From contig JBHHZI010000003.1 of the NCBI GenBank assembly GCA_046757965.1, positions 1-64,000 on the forward strand: DNA of 64,000 bases. Direction: 5' to 3'. Positions within the stretch are counted from its first letter, which is position 1; every line of letters starts with the position of its first letter. This DNA is from JBHHZI01 sp046757965 (GTDB lineage: Bacteria; Acidobacteriota; Polarisedimenticolia; SMYD01). The translations under genes were made by a program, and so were the position numbers. Of this stretch, positions 28,512-37,554 are shown piece after piece. The notes beneath the pieces were generated by a model. The model saw only the letters and a program-made list of their open reading frames with translations, did no database searches and was not told where the DNA came from.

Positions 28512-31337
28512 GTGCGGCACCCGCTGCAAGCTGTCTTGCTCGTCACCGGTCTCGTCTGGGCGTCCCTGGGGACGCCATGGGCGGCGTCCGGGCGCGTGCC
28601 CGTCGGCATCGCCATGACCGGTGATGCGGCGGCGGGCGGCGTGATCGGCGGCCCGGCCTTTCCATACGCGCCGACCATCGACGGCAGTGACGGGTCGGTC
28701 CTGTTCGTTGCCCGGCTCATCGAAGGCGCCGCCGCTCACGGCATCCTGGCCACCGCTTCCGATCTACCCACCGCGACGCGTTTCTTGAGTGGCGACGGGA
28801 CCACGCCGGCCCGGCCCTGGCTCGAGTTTCTGCCGCCGGCCGCGTGTTCCCCGGGCATGACGTTCTGGACCCGTCTGGCTCCCGGAGACCCCTCGGCTCC
28901 CGGTGCCAGCGGTCTGCTGCTCGTGGTTCCGGGGCAGGAGATCACGGTGGCGCGCACGGGAGACCCCGCTCCAGGGGGCGGCAACTTCCTCGCCCTGGGA
29001 GCTGCACCCCAGATCGACACCGCCGGGCAGGTCGTCTTCCTCGCCGCCTGGTCGGACGCGACCGGCAGTGGTTCGGGCATCTACCGCCGCAGGACGGACG
29101 GTGTGATGGAACGGCTCCTCCGCAGCGGCGACCCCGCGCCGGGCGGTGGTCTGCTGGCCGACATCGGCACACCGGTCATGAGCTGTGACGGCCGGCTGGC
29201 CGTGACCGCCACCGTGGACGAGACGACCACCTTTGCCTCGGTGCTCCTGTCCGGGACGCCGGCGATGCTGGAGCCGGTGCTGACCACGGGGCAGCCGCTG
29301 CCCGGCGGCGGCCATCTGCTCGACATCCCTCAGCCAGCCGCGCTCGGCGCGGATAGTGAACTGTTCGTCGTGGTCGTCGACGATCTGTCCGGCGGCGCGC
29401 TCCTCCGGATCGACGCCGGTGGAGTCCTTTCCGTCGCCGCTCGCGTCGGCGATGCGTCGCCGCGCGGCTCGACCCTGGCCGCGCTGGGACGACCGACCGC
29501 ACTGGCGCCGGGCCAGGCGGCCGTGCGAGCGGAACTCTCCGACGGGACCGGCTTTCCGCCGGGAGCCATGCCGGTGATCATCCTGGGTTCCCCGGCTGGA
29601 GCGACGTCGTTCGACGAGCTGCTGGCGGTGGGAGACGTTCTGGCCGATGGCAGCCGGATCGACGATCTGGGAGCGCCGGCCGGCGACGGCGCGGGTCACT
29701 TCGCCGTCGTCTCGCAACAGACCGGGACAGGATTGCGGGCGGAGATCTTGCAGTGGTCGTCCACCGGACTGACCCGCCTGGCCGGTACCGGGGACACCAT
29801 CGATGGAGGCCAGCGGCTTCTCGATGGAGGGTTCGCCAGCGCGGTGCCGGCCGTTCTCTCCGATGGCCGGGTCGCCTTCGTGGCGCGGTTGCAGGGCGCC
29901 GCAGCTCCCCGAGGATTGTTCTTGGCCGGGTGGGCGTCACCGCCGGCCCTGCTCGTTGCCGAGGGCGACGAGGTCCCCGGCAGCGGACCGGTGGCCTCCC
30001 TGGACGGTTCCCCGACTCCGATCGGCGCGGCCGATCTGGCCATCGCCGTGTCCATGGGCGCCGCAAGGACTCCAGCGTATCTGCTCGTGCCTGCCTCCGG
30101 CTCCCCCACCATCCGACTGGCCGCCGGATCGCCGACACCACTCGGCGGCACCTTCCGGACGCTCGGCCGCGCGGCCGACGGTGCCGCGGACGGGCGGCTC
30201 ACGTTCACGGCCACGCTGTCCGGCACGGCCGCCTCGTCGGGTGTGTTCGTCAGCGCCGCCTCCGGATCGACGTCCACCGTGGCCCAGGCGGGCGAAACCG
30301 CACCCGGCGGCGAGACGTTCACCAGCTTCGGTTTCTCGCCGTCGGGCAACGCCCCGGGAACGACGGCCTTCCTGGCGTTCCTCTCCGGCGGCACCGTGGG
30401 AAGCGGAATCTTCACCGCCGCAGGCGCGGCTCCCGCGGGAGCAGCTCTTCCCGTCCCGGTCGAGGTGGCGCGCAGCGGGACTCCCGCCCCTGGCGGCGGG
30501 AGTTTCACCCGGCTCTACGACCCCGTCGAGTCATCCACCGGCGCGGTGGCCTTCCTGGCCGATCTCGACACCGGCGGGCGGGGCCTGTTTCGCTGGCAGG
30601 GCGGTGTCCTGGATCGATTGCTCGGCACCGGCGACGGTCTGACCGGGGCGGGGACGATCAGCGGGCTGACCCGGCCCCGCATCGATGCAACGGACGTGGT
30701 CGCCGTCCTCGCCGACGTGGCCGGCGCCGGATTCACGCAGGCCGTCCTCTCCGTATCGGGCAGCGGCATCCCGGCGGACATCGTCGCCACGGACGGGGAG
30801 ACCGTGGCCCCCGGGCTCTCCGTGGCCTCCATCGGCGCTCTCGCCGCCGGTCCAACGCCACCGCTCACCGCGGCAGTCGATCTGGAGGGCTGGAGTCCCG
30901 GCGCCGCCGTGGTCTCCTTCACACCGGACGGCGACGGAGACGGATCGGGCGACCCGGTGGACTGCGCGCCGACCAACCCGGGCGTCTTCGCCGTGCCTCC
31001 CGGCGTGACCAACCTGCGTGTCGCTCTGTCCGACATCAACGGGAGCCTCGACCTGGCATGGGATTCTGTCGGCGGCGCGGCCGGCAGCGCCAGTGTCCAC
31101 GACATCCTGTCCGGCTCGGTGGCCATGCTGACCACCACCACCCCGTTTGGCGATGCGTCCTGCGTGGCGAGCGATCTGCCGGCCGCATCAACCACGGTCC
31201 CGGGAGGTGGAGGTGATCTCTGGTTTCTCGCCCGGGGTCGCAACACCTGCGGTCAGGGAACACTCGATTCCGGCGACCCAAGTCCGGCGGCCGGTGCGGC
31301 GCGCGCGGCGCTCGACGGACTGTCCTGTTCGCCGTGA
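28512..31337 (+). CDS. Large secreted NxxGxxAF-type repeat protein with TSP3-like calcium site
   Basis: A 941-residue exported protein. Residues 1-25 form a signal peptide. About eight to ten beta-rich repeats of ~70 residues follow, each beginning GDPAPGGG..F or similar and containing a DGxxVFxA-like strand. Near residue 805 DGDGDGSGDPVDCAP resembles a thrombospondin type 3/MopE calcium-binding loop. A final domain has LWFLARGRNTCGQGT, a C-terminal form frequent in Acidobacteriota secreted proteins. A beta-propeller-like surface protein is likely; its ligand is unknown. GTG 28512 lies four bases after a GGGGGAA site. Confidence 0.6.
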   Translation: MRHPLQAVLLVTGLVWASLGTPWAASGRVPVGIAMTGDAAAGGVIGGPAFPYAPTIDGSDGSVLFVARLIEGAAAHGILATASDLPTATRFLSGDGTTPARPWLEFLPPAACSPGMTFWTRLAPGDPSAPGASGLLLVVPGQEITVARTGDPAPGGGNFLALGAAPQIDTAGQVVFLAAWSDATGSGSGIYRRRTDGVMERLLRSGDPAPGGGLLADIGTPVMSCDGRLAVTATVDETTTFASVLLSGTPAMLEPVLTTGQPLPGGGHLLDIPQPAALGADSELFVVVVDDLSGGALLRIDAGGVLSVAARVGDASPRGSTLAALGRPTALAPGQAAVRAELSDGTGFPPGAMPVIILGSPAGATSFDELLAVGDVLADGSRIDDLGAPAGDGAGHFAVVSQQTGTGLRAEILQWSSTGLTRLAGTGDTIDGGQRLLDGGFASAVPAVLSDGRVAFVARLQGAAAPRGLFLAGWASPPALLVAEGDEVPGSGPVASLDGSPTPIGAADLAIAVSMGAARTPAYLLVPASGSPTIRLAAGSPTPLGGTFRTLGRAADGAADGRLTFTATLSGTAASSGVFVSAASGSTSTVAQAGETAPGGETFTSFGFSPSGNAPGTTAFLAFLSGGTVGSGIFTAAGAAPAGAALPVPVEVARSGTPAPGGGSFTRLYDPVESSTGAVAFLADLDTGGRGLFRWQGGVLDRLLGTGDGLTGAGTISGLTRPRIDATDVVAVLADVAGAGFTQAVLSVSGSGIPADIVATDGETVAPGLSVASIGALAAGPTPPLTAAVDLEGWSPGAAVVSFTPDGDGDGSGDPVDCAPTNPGVFAVPPGVTNLRVALSDINGSLDLAWDSVGGAAGSASVHDILSGSVAMLTTTTPFGDASCVASDLPAASTTVPGGGGDLWFLARGRNTCGQGTLDSGDPSPAAGAARAALDGLSCSP

Positions 31338-31358
31338 CCCCGGCGCCAGTCACCCCGG

Positions 31359-32387
31359 TCAGCTGAACCGGGTCAATGCCGCGGTGCCGTGAAGACCGGC
31401 CATCGCGAAGGCCCAGAGACACACGCCGGCGGCCGCCCAGGCGGCCAGCCGCCACCAGCCGGCATCCCGACGGGGCCGCCCCGCAGGCACGACGAGCCCG
31501 AGAAGGCCACCGGTGAGGAGTCCGCCGATGTGCGCGAAGTTGTCCGCCCCGACGACGAAGCCGAACACCAGGACATAGAGAATCCACCGGCCCATGGTGC
31601 GGACCAGATGCGACCCGAACGGCCCACCCCGTCGCCAGCCATACGCCATGGCCAGTCCCACGATCGACAGCACGGCGCCGGAGGCCCCGACATACGGGAC
31701 ATTGCCCAGAAACAGTGCAGGACGCAGGAAGTTGGAAGCCAGCCCTCCTCCCACCCCCCCGACCAGGTAGACCACCCAGAGCTTGGCGCCTCCGTACTCC
31801 TCTTCCATGACCTTGCCGATCTGCAGCAGGACATAGCAGTTGAAGAACATGTGAAGCAAGCCGGCGTGAATGAACAGAGGCGTGATCAGGCGCCAGAGTT
31901 CTCCGTATTGCAGGATCCACGGGCCGTACCCCCACCCGAACCGCGCCAGGACCTCCGGGCGAAATCCCATCAGCCCCAGAAGCGAGGCGAAGCCGCCGCC
32001 GCGTGACGCCGAGAATCCGGCCACGGCACCCATGAGCACATAGATCGCCGCGTTGGCCGTCACGATCGATGCCGTGGCAATGGCTGACGACGGCAACAGA
32101 TGGGCCAGCAGACGGGAAGGTCCCGGGGCGCTCACGTGTGCCACGGGACTGGCGCATTCCGGGCAGACCGATACCTTGCGCGGGATCAGACTGCGACACG
32201 ACGGGCACATCTTGTGCTGCCCGGTGACCGCCCGGAAGCGAATGGACCGGTCGGCCTTCGCCGCGGCCCGAGCGCGCTGACGATTCTGCCAGCGCCATCG
32301 AAATCGAGTGCCATTCAGGCCCAGGGAGGTCATCAGTCCGGCGATGGCGTCCACGATTCGATCGAGCACCGGCACCCTGTCATTCAC
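31359..32387 (-). CDS. Rhomboid-family intramembrane serine protease with zinc ribbon
   Basis: A 342-residue membrane protein. The cytoplasmic N terminus has a zinc ribbon (CPSC ... CPEC). Six or seven helices follow; the loop motif HAGLLHMFFNCYVL, the nucleophile in VGASGAVLSIVG and the catalytic His in DNFAHIGGLLTGG are all kept. It should cleave substrates inside the membrane; these are unknown. I chose GTG 32387, which has GGTGGAG six bases upstream; ATG 32333 is an alternative (324 residues). The open frame continues far upstream across the divergent dehydrogenase gene and is not real there. Confidence 0.83.
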   Translation of the reverse strand: MNDRVPVLDRIVDAIAGLMTSLGLNGTRFRWRWQNRQRARAAAKADRSIRFRAVTGQHKMCPSCRSLIPRKVSVCPECASPVAHVSAPGPSRLLAHLLPSSAIATASIVTANAAIYVLMGAVAGFSASRGGGFASLLGLMGFRPEVLARFGWGYGPWILQYGELWRLITPLFIHAGLLHMFFNCYVLLQIGKVMEEEYGGAKLWVVYLVGGVGGGLASNFLRPALFLGNVPYVGASGAVLSIVGLAMAYGWRRGGPFGSHLVRTMGRWILYVLVFGFVVGADNFAHIGGLLTGGLLGLVVPAGRPRRDAGWWRLAAWAAAGVCLWAFAMAGLHGTAALTRFS

Positions 32388-32483
32388 GCGCGACTCCACC
32401 GTCCAGTCACAGGACGCAGGCCGCCATGATAGGAGATCCGGCCCGGCCAACCGCGAGATCCCCCGTGTTATCATGCCGATGCC

Positions 32484-33539
32484 ATGCGAGCTGTACGCAT
32501 TCACGAGCATGGGGGCCTGGAGAAGCTGGTCTTCGAGGACATCCCCGTTGCCGATCCGGGCCCTGGCGAGGTCCGGGTCCGCGTCCGGGCCAGCGGGCTC
32601 AACCACCTCGATCTCTGGGTACGTCGCGGCGTTCCCGGTCATCGCTTTCCGTTGCCGATCACGCCGGGGTGTGACGGCGCGGGGAGCATCGACGCCGTCG
32701 GGGTGGGCGTGGACGGCTGGCAACCCGGCGACGACGTCATCCTCGCGCCCGGCCTGTCCTGTGGCATCTGTCCTCGCTGCCTCGAGGGCCAGGACCAGTT
32801 GTGTGCGGACTACGGCATTCTCGGTGAGACGCGAGACGGCACGAATGCGCCCTACATCGTCCTTCCGGCCCGCAACCTGATGGCCAAACCGGAGAACCTC
32901 GACTTCACCACCGCCGCCGCCTTTCCGCTCACCTTTCTCACCGCGTTTCACATGCTCTCCGACCGGGCAGGCCTGCAGCCGGGCGAGACGATCCTGATTC
33001 ACGCCGGAGGGTCCGGCGTCTCGTCGGCAGCCATCCAGATCGCCGCACTTCTCGGCGCGCGGATCATCACCACGGCCGGCTCACCCGAAAAGCTCGAGCG
33101 GGCGCGCGAACTCGGAGCCGAGCATGGAATCAATTACCGGAACGAGAGCTTCTCCAGGCGCGTCAAGGAAATCACGAATCGATCGGGGGTCGACGTGGTG
33201 CTCGACCACATCGGTTCGGACACCTTCTCGGAATCGCTCCGCTGCCTGGCCAGGGGGGGCCGCTACGTCTTCTGTGGAGCCACCTCCGGCTTCGAGATGA
33301 GCGGCGATTTCCGGCCCATCTTCTTCAAGAATCTTTCCATCCTCGGATCGACCATGGGAAGCCAGGGCGAGTTGAGGCGACTGCGTGACCTGGTCGTCGC
33401 CGGCCGCCTCACACCGGTGGTGGACGAGATCGTCCCCCTGGAACGGGTGGCAGACGCCCATCGCCGACTGGAGAATCGGGAAACCATCGGCAAGATCGTC
33501 TTCGACCTCGACAGCTCGCCCCGAGGGGCGGCAGGATGA
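32484..33539 (+). CDS. Zinc-binding alcohol dehydrogenase / quinone oxidoreductase
   Basis: A 351-residue MDR-superfamily oxidoreductase. The N-terminal GroES-like domain has TPGCDGAGSIDAVG. The structural zinc lobe C-x2-C-x2-C-x7-C is complete (CGICPRC ... C). The Rossmann site is HAGGSGVSSAAIQIAALLGA. It likely uses NAD(P)H; substrate unknown. The following M50 protease gene overlaps its stop (ATGA). Confidence 0.87.
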   Translation: MRAVRIHEHGGLEKLVFEDIPVADPGPGEVRVRVRASGLNHLDLWVRRGVPGHRFPLPITPGCDGAGSIDAVGVGVDGWQPGDDVILAPGLSCGICPRCLEGQDQLCADYGILGETRDGTNAPYIVLPARNLMAKPENLDFTTAAAFPLTFLTAFHMLSDRAGLQPGETILIHAGGSGVSSAAIQIAALLGARIITTAGSPEKLERARELGAEHGINYRNESFSRRVKEITNRSGVDVVLDHIGSDTFSESLRCLARGGRYVFCGATSGFEMSGDFRPIFFKNLSILGSTMGSQGELRRLRDLVVAGRLTPVVDEIVPLERVADAHRRLENRETIGKIVFDLDSSPRGAAG

Positions 33540-34264
33540 GTCCGGATGTCGTGGCGAGCTTCGCGATCTGGTTCCTGGTGTTCCTCTTCTCCCTGACGGC
33601 CCACGAGGCCGCCCACGCCGCTGCTGCCTATCTCGGAGGGGACGACACGGCCTACCGGGGTGGCCAGGTCAGCCTCAACCCCGTGCCCCACATCATGCGG
33701 GAACCGTTCGGGACCATCCTCGTGCCGGTGTTCACCTTTTTCACCGCCGGCTGGATGATGGGGTGGGCCTCGACCCCGTACGATCCCGAGTGGGGCCGGC
33801 GTTGCCCTCGCCGGCAGGCGGTCATGTCCCTGGCCGGCCCGGCCGCGAATCTGCTCATCGCGCTGGTGGCGTTCGGGATCCTTCGCCTGCTCCTCGCCCA
33901 GGGCCTGTTCCAGGCGCCGGACCATATCGATCTCGGTAAAGGCCTCGGACATCTCGTCGAGCCCGCCAGCGGCAACGCCTCGGGCCCGCTGGCCTTCGCC
34001 GGAACCCTGCTGTCGGTGGCCCTCAACCTCAACGTCCTCCTGGGCCTGTTCAATCTCCTGCCGATCCCGCCCCTGGACGGCGCCGGGGTGGTCGAGGGTC
34101 TCTTTCCCGACACCGCCGGCCGGGCCCTGATGATGCTGCGTGCCAACCCGATGCTCTCGCTTCTCAGCCTGCTCGCGGCGTGGAAGCTGTTCGGCTGGCT
34201 GGCCACTCCCGCACTGGGTGGCGTCCTGGAACTGGTCCACCCGGCCATCTACCGGAGTCTCTAG
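33536..34264 (+). CDS. Site-2-protease-like M50 zinc metalloprotease
   Basis: A 242-residue polytopic membrane protein. Helix 1 carries HEAAH (zinc site) and the late helix has NLLPIPPLDGAGVVEG with the third ligand Asp. It is the short S2P form without a PDZ domain. Substrates are unknown; such proteins cleave membrane-bound regulators. The ATG overlaps the dehydrogenase stop, indicating cotranslation, although no functional link is obvious. A rhomboid protease is encoded just across the divergent promoter region. Confidence 0.86.
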   Translation: MSPDVVASFAIWFLVFLFSLTAHEAAHAAAAYLGGDDTAYRGGQVSLNPVPHIMREPFGTILVPVFTFFTAGWMMGWASTPYDPEWGRRCPRRQAVMSLAGPAANLLIALVAFGILRLLLAQGLFQAPDHIDLGKGLGHLVEPASGNASGPLAFAGTLLSVALNLNVLLGLFNLLPIPPLDGAGVVEGLFPDTAGRALMMLRANPMLSLLSLLAAWKLFGWLATPALGGVLELVHPAIYRSL

Positions 34265-34291
34265 CCGCCGGGCGGCCGGACGGCTCGGGTG

Positions 34292-34780
34292 TCAGTGCGC
34301 CGCGATGTCGCCGGCGGCGACCTGGATGAGATGGTTGCCCAGCAGGTCGGTGAGCGCCAGGCGGATCGAATCGACGTGGCCCATGGCATCGAGGTAGGCC
34401 ACACCACAGAAATGACAGTCGAGAACCGGCGCCTCGATCTCGACCAGGGTGGACGGCGATCGCGGGTGCGGGATCACGGCACTCAGACGCCCCGGTCGAC
34501 TGTTCGCCCAGAGACGCTCGTGACACGTGGGGCACGAGCGGCCGAACAGACGGCGCGGCAGGACCCAGGCGGCGCCTCCGGTGAGCGCCCGGAACAGATC
34601 GCTGCCCAGTTCCGGTTCTCCCCAGTACACGCCGGGACATCCGCCGGCACAGGCTCGCGCCGGGAGACGGTGCGCCGCGATACGGATCTTGCCGGAGCTT
34701 CCACGGGCATCGACGGGTGCGGCGCGGATGAGACTCTTCCGACATCGTCGGCACACCGTGGCCTGGCGCATCGTTCGCAT
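34292..34780 (-). CDS. Multi-CxxC zinc-ribbon protein of unknown function
   Basis: A 162-residue protein not recognised by name. Four cysteine pairs are spaced along it (CRRC near the start, CAGGC, CPTC, CHFC), giving two probable zinc ribbons. The rest has no signal peptide or membrane segment. ATG 34780 has GGGCGAG upstream. A longer antiphase frame (34164-34898) lacks any pattern and is rejected. It is convergent with the M50 protease gene. Confidence 0.6.
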   Translation of the reverse strand: MRTMRQATVCRRCRKSLIRAAPVDARGSSGKIRIAAHRLPARACAGGCPGVYWGEPELGSDLFRALTGGAAWVLPRRLFGRSCPTCHERLWANSRPGRLSAVIPHPRSPSTLVEIEAPVLDCHFCGVAYLDAMGHVDSIRLALTDLLGNHLIQVAAGDIAAH

Positions 34781-34803
34781 TCGTGTCTCGCCCTTTCAGC
34801 GGC

Positions 34804-34809
34804 AATATA
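34804..34809 (-). promoter_or_regulatory. -10 element of the zinc-ribbon gene
   Basis: TATATT on the minus strand places a transcript start near 34797, leaving about 16 nt before the ATG, enough to hold the GGGCGAG site. No good -35 was found. Confidence 0.33.
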
Positions 34810-34884
34810 GGGTCGGCGGTGACAGACGACCACCGGCTCCGTTTCTCGACCGCCAGCGCCCTTCCCGCGCGATCCCCGGGCTGC

Positions 34885-34914
34885 TTGCGCGCCGCCACCG
34901 GCGGTTGGTAAGGT
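34885..34914 (+). promoter_or_regulatory. Promoter of the selenoprotein-Rieske operon
   Basis: TTGCGC (34885-34890), 18-nt spacer, TAAGGT (34909-34914) with extended TGG immediately upstream. The predicted start is near 34921, about 37 nt before the GTG. Confidence 0.4.
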
Positions 34915-34957
34915 GACGTCGCGGCCCGGCCGGACTCGATTCACGGAGGTGAGCAGC

Positions 34958-35182
34958 GTGAAGATCCGTATCGAATACTGCGGCGTTTGAAACTACCTTC
35001 CGCGGGCCACCAGTCTGGCGGCCGAGATCGAGAAGGAATTCCAGGTGACATCAGAACTCGTCAAGGGTTCCGGCGGTGTGTTCGAGATCTCCGTGGACGG
35101 GGATCTGATCTTCTCCAAGAAGGCAACCGGTCGGTTTCCCGACGACGGTGAGGTGGCACGAGCCATCCGGGAGAAGGGCTGA
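34958..35182 (+). CDS. SelW-like selenoprotein (Rdx family), in-frame TGA
   Basis: A 74-residue thioredoxin-like redox protein. The frame reads KIRIEYCGVU-NYLPRATSLA, where U is TGA at 34988-34990. Bacterial Rdx/SelW relatives have CxxC at this point, so TGA replaces the second Cys (C8/U11). After it the frame stays coding (GGVFEISVDG, IFSKKATGRFP) to a TGA at 35180. GTG 34958 has GGAGGTGA at ideal distance. A SECIS-like hairpin follows the TGA. Standard gene callers split or miss it. A Rieske gene starts 3 nt after the stop. SelA/SelB/selC are not in the window, so decoding remains to be shown; a nonsense mutation is the less likely alternative. Confidence 0.85.
34988..35023 (+). promoter_or_regulatory. 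Candidate bacterial SECIS element
   Basis: Immediately after the in-frame TGA, GGCC (35005-35008) pairs with GGCC (35020-35023). Then come an A.C mismatch, CCA pairing with TGG (35010-35012 and 35016-35018), and a three-base apical loop GTC. The loop begins with G, 22 nt after the TGA. Both properties fit the usual bSECIS rules (G in the first loop positions, about 16-37 nt from UGA). Confidence 0.62.
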
Positions 35183-35185
35183 TTC

Positions 35186-35494
35186 GTGGAGGAGGCGAGC
35201 TGGCATGATGCTGCTGCACTGGCGGACCTCGACGAGGAGATCGGCATTCCCGTGCGGATCGGCAGCACGGCCATCGCGCTGTTTCGTGCAGCGGACAGGG
35301 TCTATGCCCTCGACGACTTCTGCCCCCATCAGGGCAGTCCCCTGTCCAGTGGCCTCACACGGGACGGTGTGCTCACCTGTCCTCTGCACGCCTGGCAGTT
35401 TCGACTGTCCGACGGCGCCAACGTGGATGGTGGGCCCGGGCTGTGCGCCTACCCGGTTCGCGTGCTCGACGGCCGCATCCAGGTCAAGAGCTGA
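35186..35494 (+). CDS. Rieske [2Fe-2S] ferredoxin, NirD-like
   Basis: A 102-residue soluble Rieske protein. Cluster ligands are CPH (C46, H48) and CPLH (C65, H68), at the standard spacing. It has no membrane anchor, so it resembles the NirD/ferredoxin component type that passes electrons to an oxidoreductase. GTG 35186 lies three bases after the selenoprotein stop, so the two are almost certainly one transcript, suggesting a small redox relay. Confidence 0.86.
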   Translation: MEEASWHDAAALADLDEEIGIPVRIGSTAIALFRAADRVYALDDFCPHQGSPLSSGLTRDGVLTCPLHAWQFRLSDGANVDGGPGLCAYPVRVLDGRIQVKS

Positions 35495-35537
35495 CGCTCG
35501 CGTCAGGGCTCGCGCGAATCGCCTCGATGGTGCCCGG

Positions 35538-36407
35538 TCAGTTCGAGGAGGGCAGCAGACGGTGCAACGTCTGGACGTACGACCGCATGGCCGTCGCGTC
35601 CTGCGCCCGGGGGGCCAGTTCCAGATAACGTTCCAGGTCGGTGAGCGCCTCGGCGAACAGCAGACTTCGATAGGCGAGCACACCTCGATCCCTGATCTCC
35701 TCCGCGTTCTCGGGCTGCAGGATCAGGATGGCATCGATGATCCGGCGAGCGTGCCGAAGATCATCACCGTGCAGGTAGACCGCCTTGAGATTGTGAAGTA
35801 TCCGTTCGATGATGCGCCGCCTGGGCGTCGGCATCAGATACTCGGGCTGAAGCTCGAGACGACCGCCGGTCACACGCGACAGGAGCCTGCCGCATCCGTC
35901 CTCGTCGAGAATCGCGCCGGCGTGAAACGGATCGACAAAGAGGGCCGGGCTGACGCCCGCCACCCGGACGATGAAGTGGGCGGGCATTCCGACACCGACC
36001 ATGTCGATCCCCACTCGTCCGGCCACCTCGAGATAGATCACCGAGAGCATCACCGGGAGCCCGGTTCGCCGCTTCAGGACGGCGTTCAGGTACGAGCTGC
36101 GCGGATCGCTGCCGTGGTCCCGGCCCGGGCCGTGAAACCCCTCCTCCTCGAACAGCACCCGGTTGATGGCCGCCAGACGATCCCGTATGTCCGCCCCCTC
36201 TCCCGGGTCCACCCGGGTGCATGTTGCCGCCAGCCGGTCGAGCTGGCCCAGACAGTTCGCCACATCCAGGTCGGGGTACTCGGCGCGTGCGATCTGGAGA
36301 CATGCCCGGGCAACAGAGAAACCGGTCTGATCCCGGCCGACGATGGCCCGGAGCTCGTCGAGACCCGGCCGGCGTTCCGGCGAGGAGGCTCCCGCTGACG
36401 AGGTCAC
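35538..36407 (-). CDS. SirB1-like transglutaminase-fold protein with TPR tail
   Basis: A 289-residue protein of the SirB1/COG2912 group. The transglutaminase-like core includes NAVLKRRTGLPVMLSVIYLEV, VGMPAHFIVRV and LFVDPFHAG. A TPR-like helical tail follows (ALTDLERYLELAP). The usual nucleophile Cys is replaced in this group, so it is probably not a protease. GTG 36407 overlaps the thiO stop as GTGA; an open frame extends upstream inside thiO. It is last in acnA-thiO-sirB1. Confidence 0.78.
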   Translation of the reverse strand: MTSSAGASSPERRPGLDELRAIVGRDQTGFSVARACLQIARAEYPDLDVANCLGQLDRLAATCTRVDPGEGADIRDRLAAINRVLFEEEGFHGPGRDHGSDPRSSYLNAVLKRRTGLPVMLSVIYLEVAGRVGIDMVGVGMPAHFIVRVAGVSPALFVDPFHAGAILDEDGCGRLLSRVTGGRLELQPEYLMPTPRRRIIERILHNLKAVYLHGDDLRHARRIIDAILILQPENAEEIRDRGVLAYRSLLFAEALTDLERYLELAPRAQDATAMRSYVQTLHRLLPSSN

Positions 36408-37554
36408 GTGGCGTTCGCCGCAGGCGCCGACACGCCGAGCATGTCGCGGCCCGGGGCGAACGGCGTCAGATCCAGGCCGGGCTGCCTCCCGGCGACCAGC
36501 GCGCCGACGATGTCCGCCGTCACCGGTGCGAGAAGGATGCCGTTCCGATGGTGGCCGGTGGCGATGACGCAGCCGTCGAGTCGGCTCATCCCCAGCGTCG
36601 GGAGCCGGTCCGCGCCGACCGGTCTGAGGCCTCCCCACGCGCCCACGAAGCGGGCTGTCATCAGGTCCGGTCGCAGCCGTGCGGCCGTCAGCAGGAGACC
36701 CGAGACACCGCTCGCCGTTGGCCGGGCATCGAAGCCGGCGTCTTCCGATGTCGAACCGACCACCACGTGGCGGTCGCGCGGTGCCACGTATCCGATACGG
36801 CTGTACAGGATGCACGCCGGCACCACTCCCGACGGCCCGAGCTCGACGATCTGGCCCCGCTCCGGGCGGATGGCCGGCAGATCCGGAACATCGGCCGCGA
36901 ATTGCGCGGACCAGCACCCGGCAGCGATGACGACCAGATCGGCCCGCACGGTCTCGCTGCCGACCCGGACTCCCACCGCCCGTCCCGAGCGCTGAAGGAT
37001 CGCGTCGGCCGCGGTCCCCGCCCGGAATCGAACGCCGGACCGGCCCGCCGCCGCCGCCAGGGCTGCCATGAGCCGTACCGGATTGACCAGTGATTCATCC
37101 GGGAGGAACAGGCCACCGGTGATCTCGTCACCCAGACCTCCGGCGCGGCTCGCGATGGCCTCCCGGTCGATCGATTCGACACGGAGCCCCCGCGATTGCT
37201 GCCATCTCCGCCGCTCCTCCAGGCGCGAGAGCTCCTTGGCATCCAGCGCGACGACGACCAGCCCCGTCCGGCGATAACCCGTGTCCTCTCCGCCCCGGTC
37301 GACGATCTCCGCCACCCACTCCTCGTAACGGCTTCGCGACAGCAGGCCGAGATCCAGCAGCGGCGTCACCCCGGTTGCCTCCGCCTGGGGAGCGATCATT
37401 CCGGCCGCGGCAGACGAGGCGCCGGCTCCCGGCCGGGCGCGTTCGAGGACCAGGACACGCCACCCATCGTCGGCCAGGCGCAGCGCGATGGCGCAGCCGA
37501 TCACGCCGCCGCCGACCACCACAACCTCGCACGAGGAACGCGGCATCGCAGCCC

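Noticed and set aside
31359..33002. 547-residue version of the rhomboid protein
   Set aside because: The first ~200 residues are antisense to the zinc-binding dehydrogenase and show no family similarity.
34993..35274. 93-residue minus-strand frame over the selenoprotein
   Set aside because: Random-looking Ser/Arg-rich sequence; the plus-strand selenoprotein frame explains the region.
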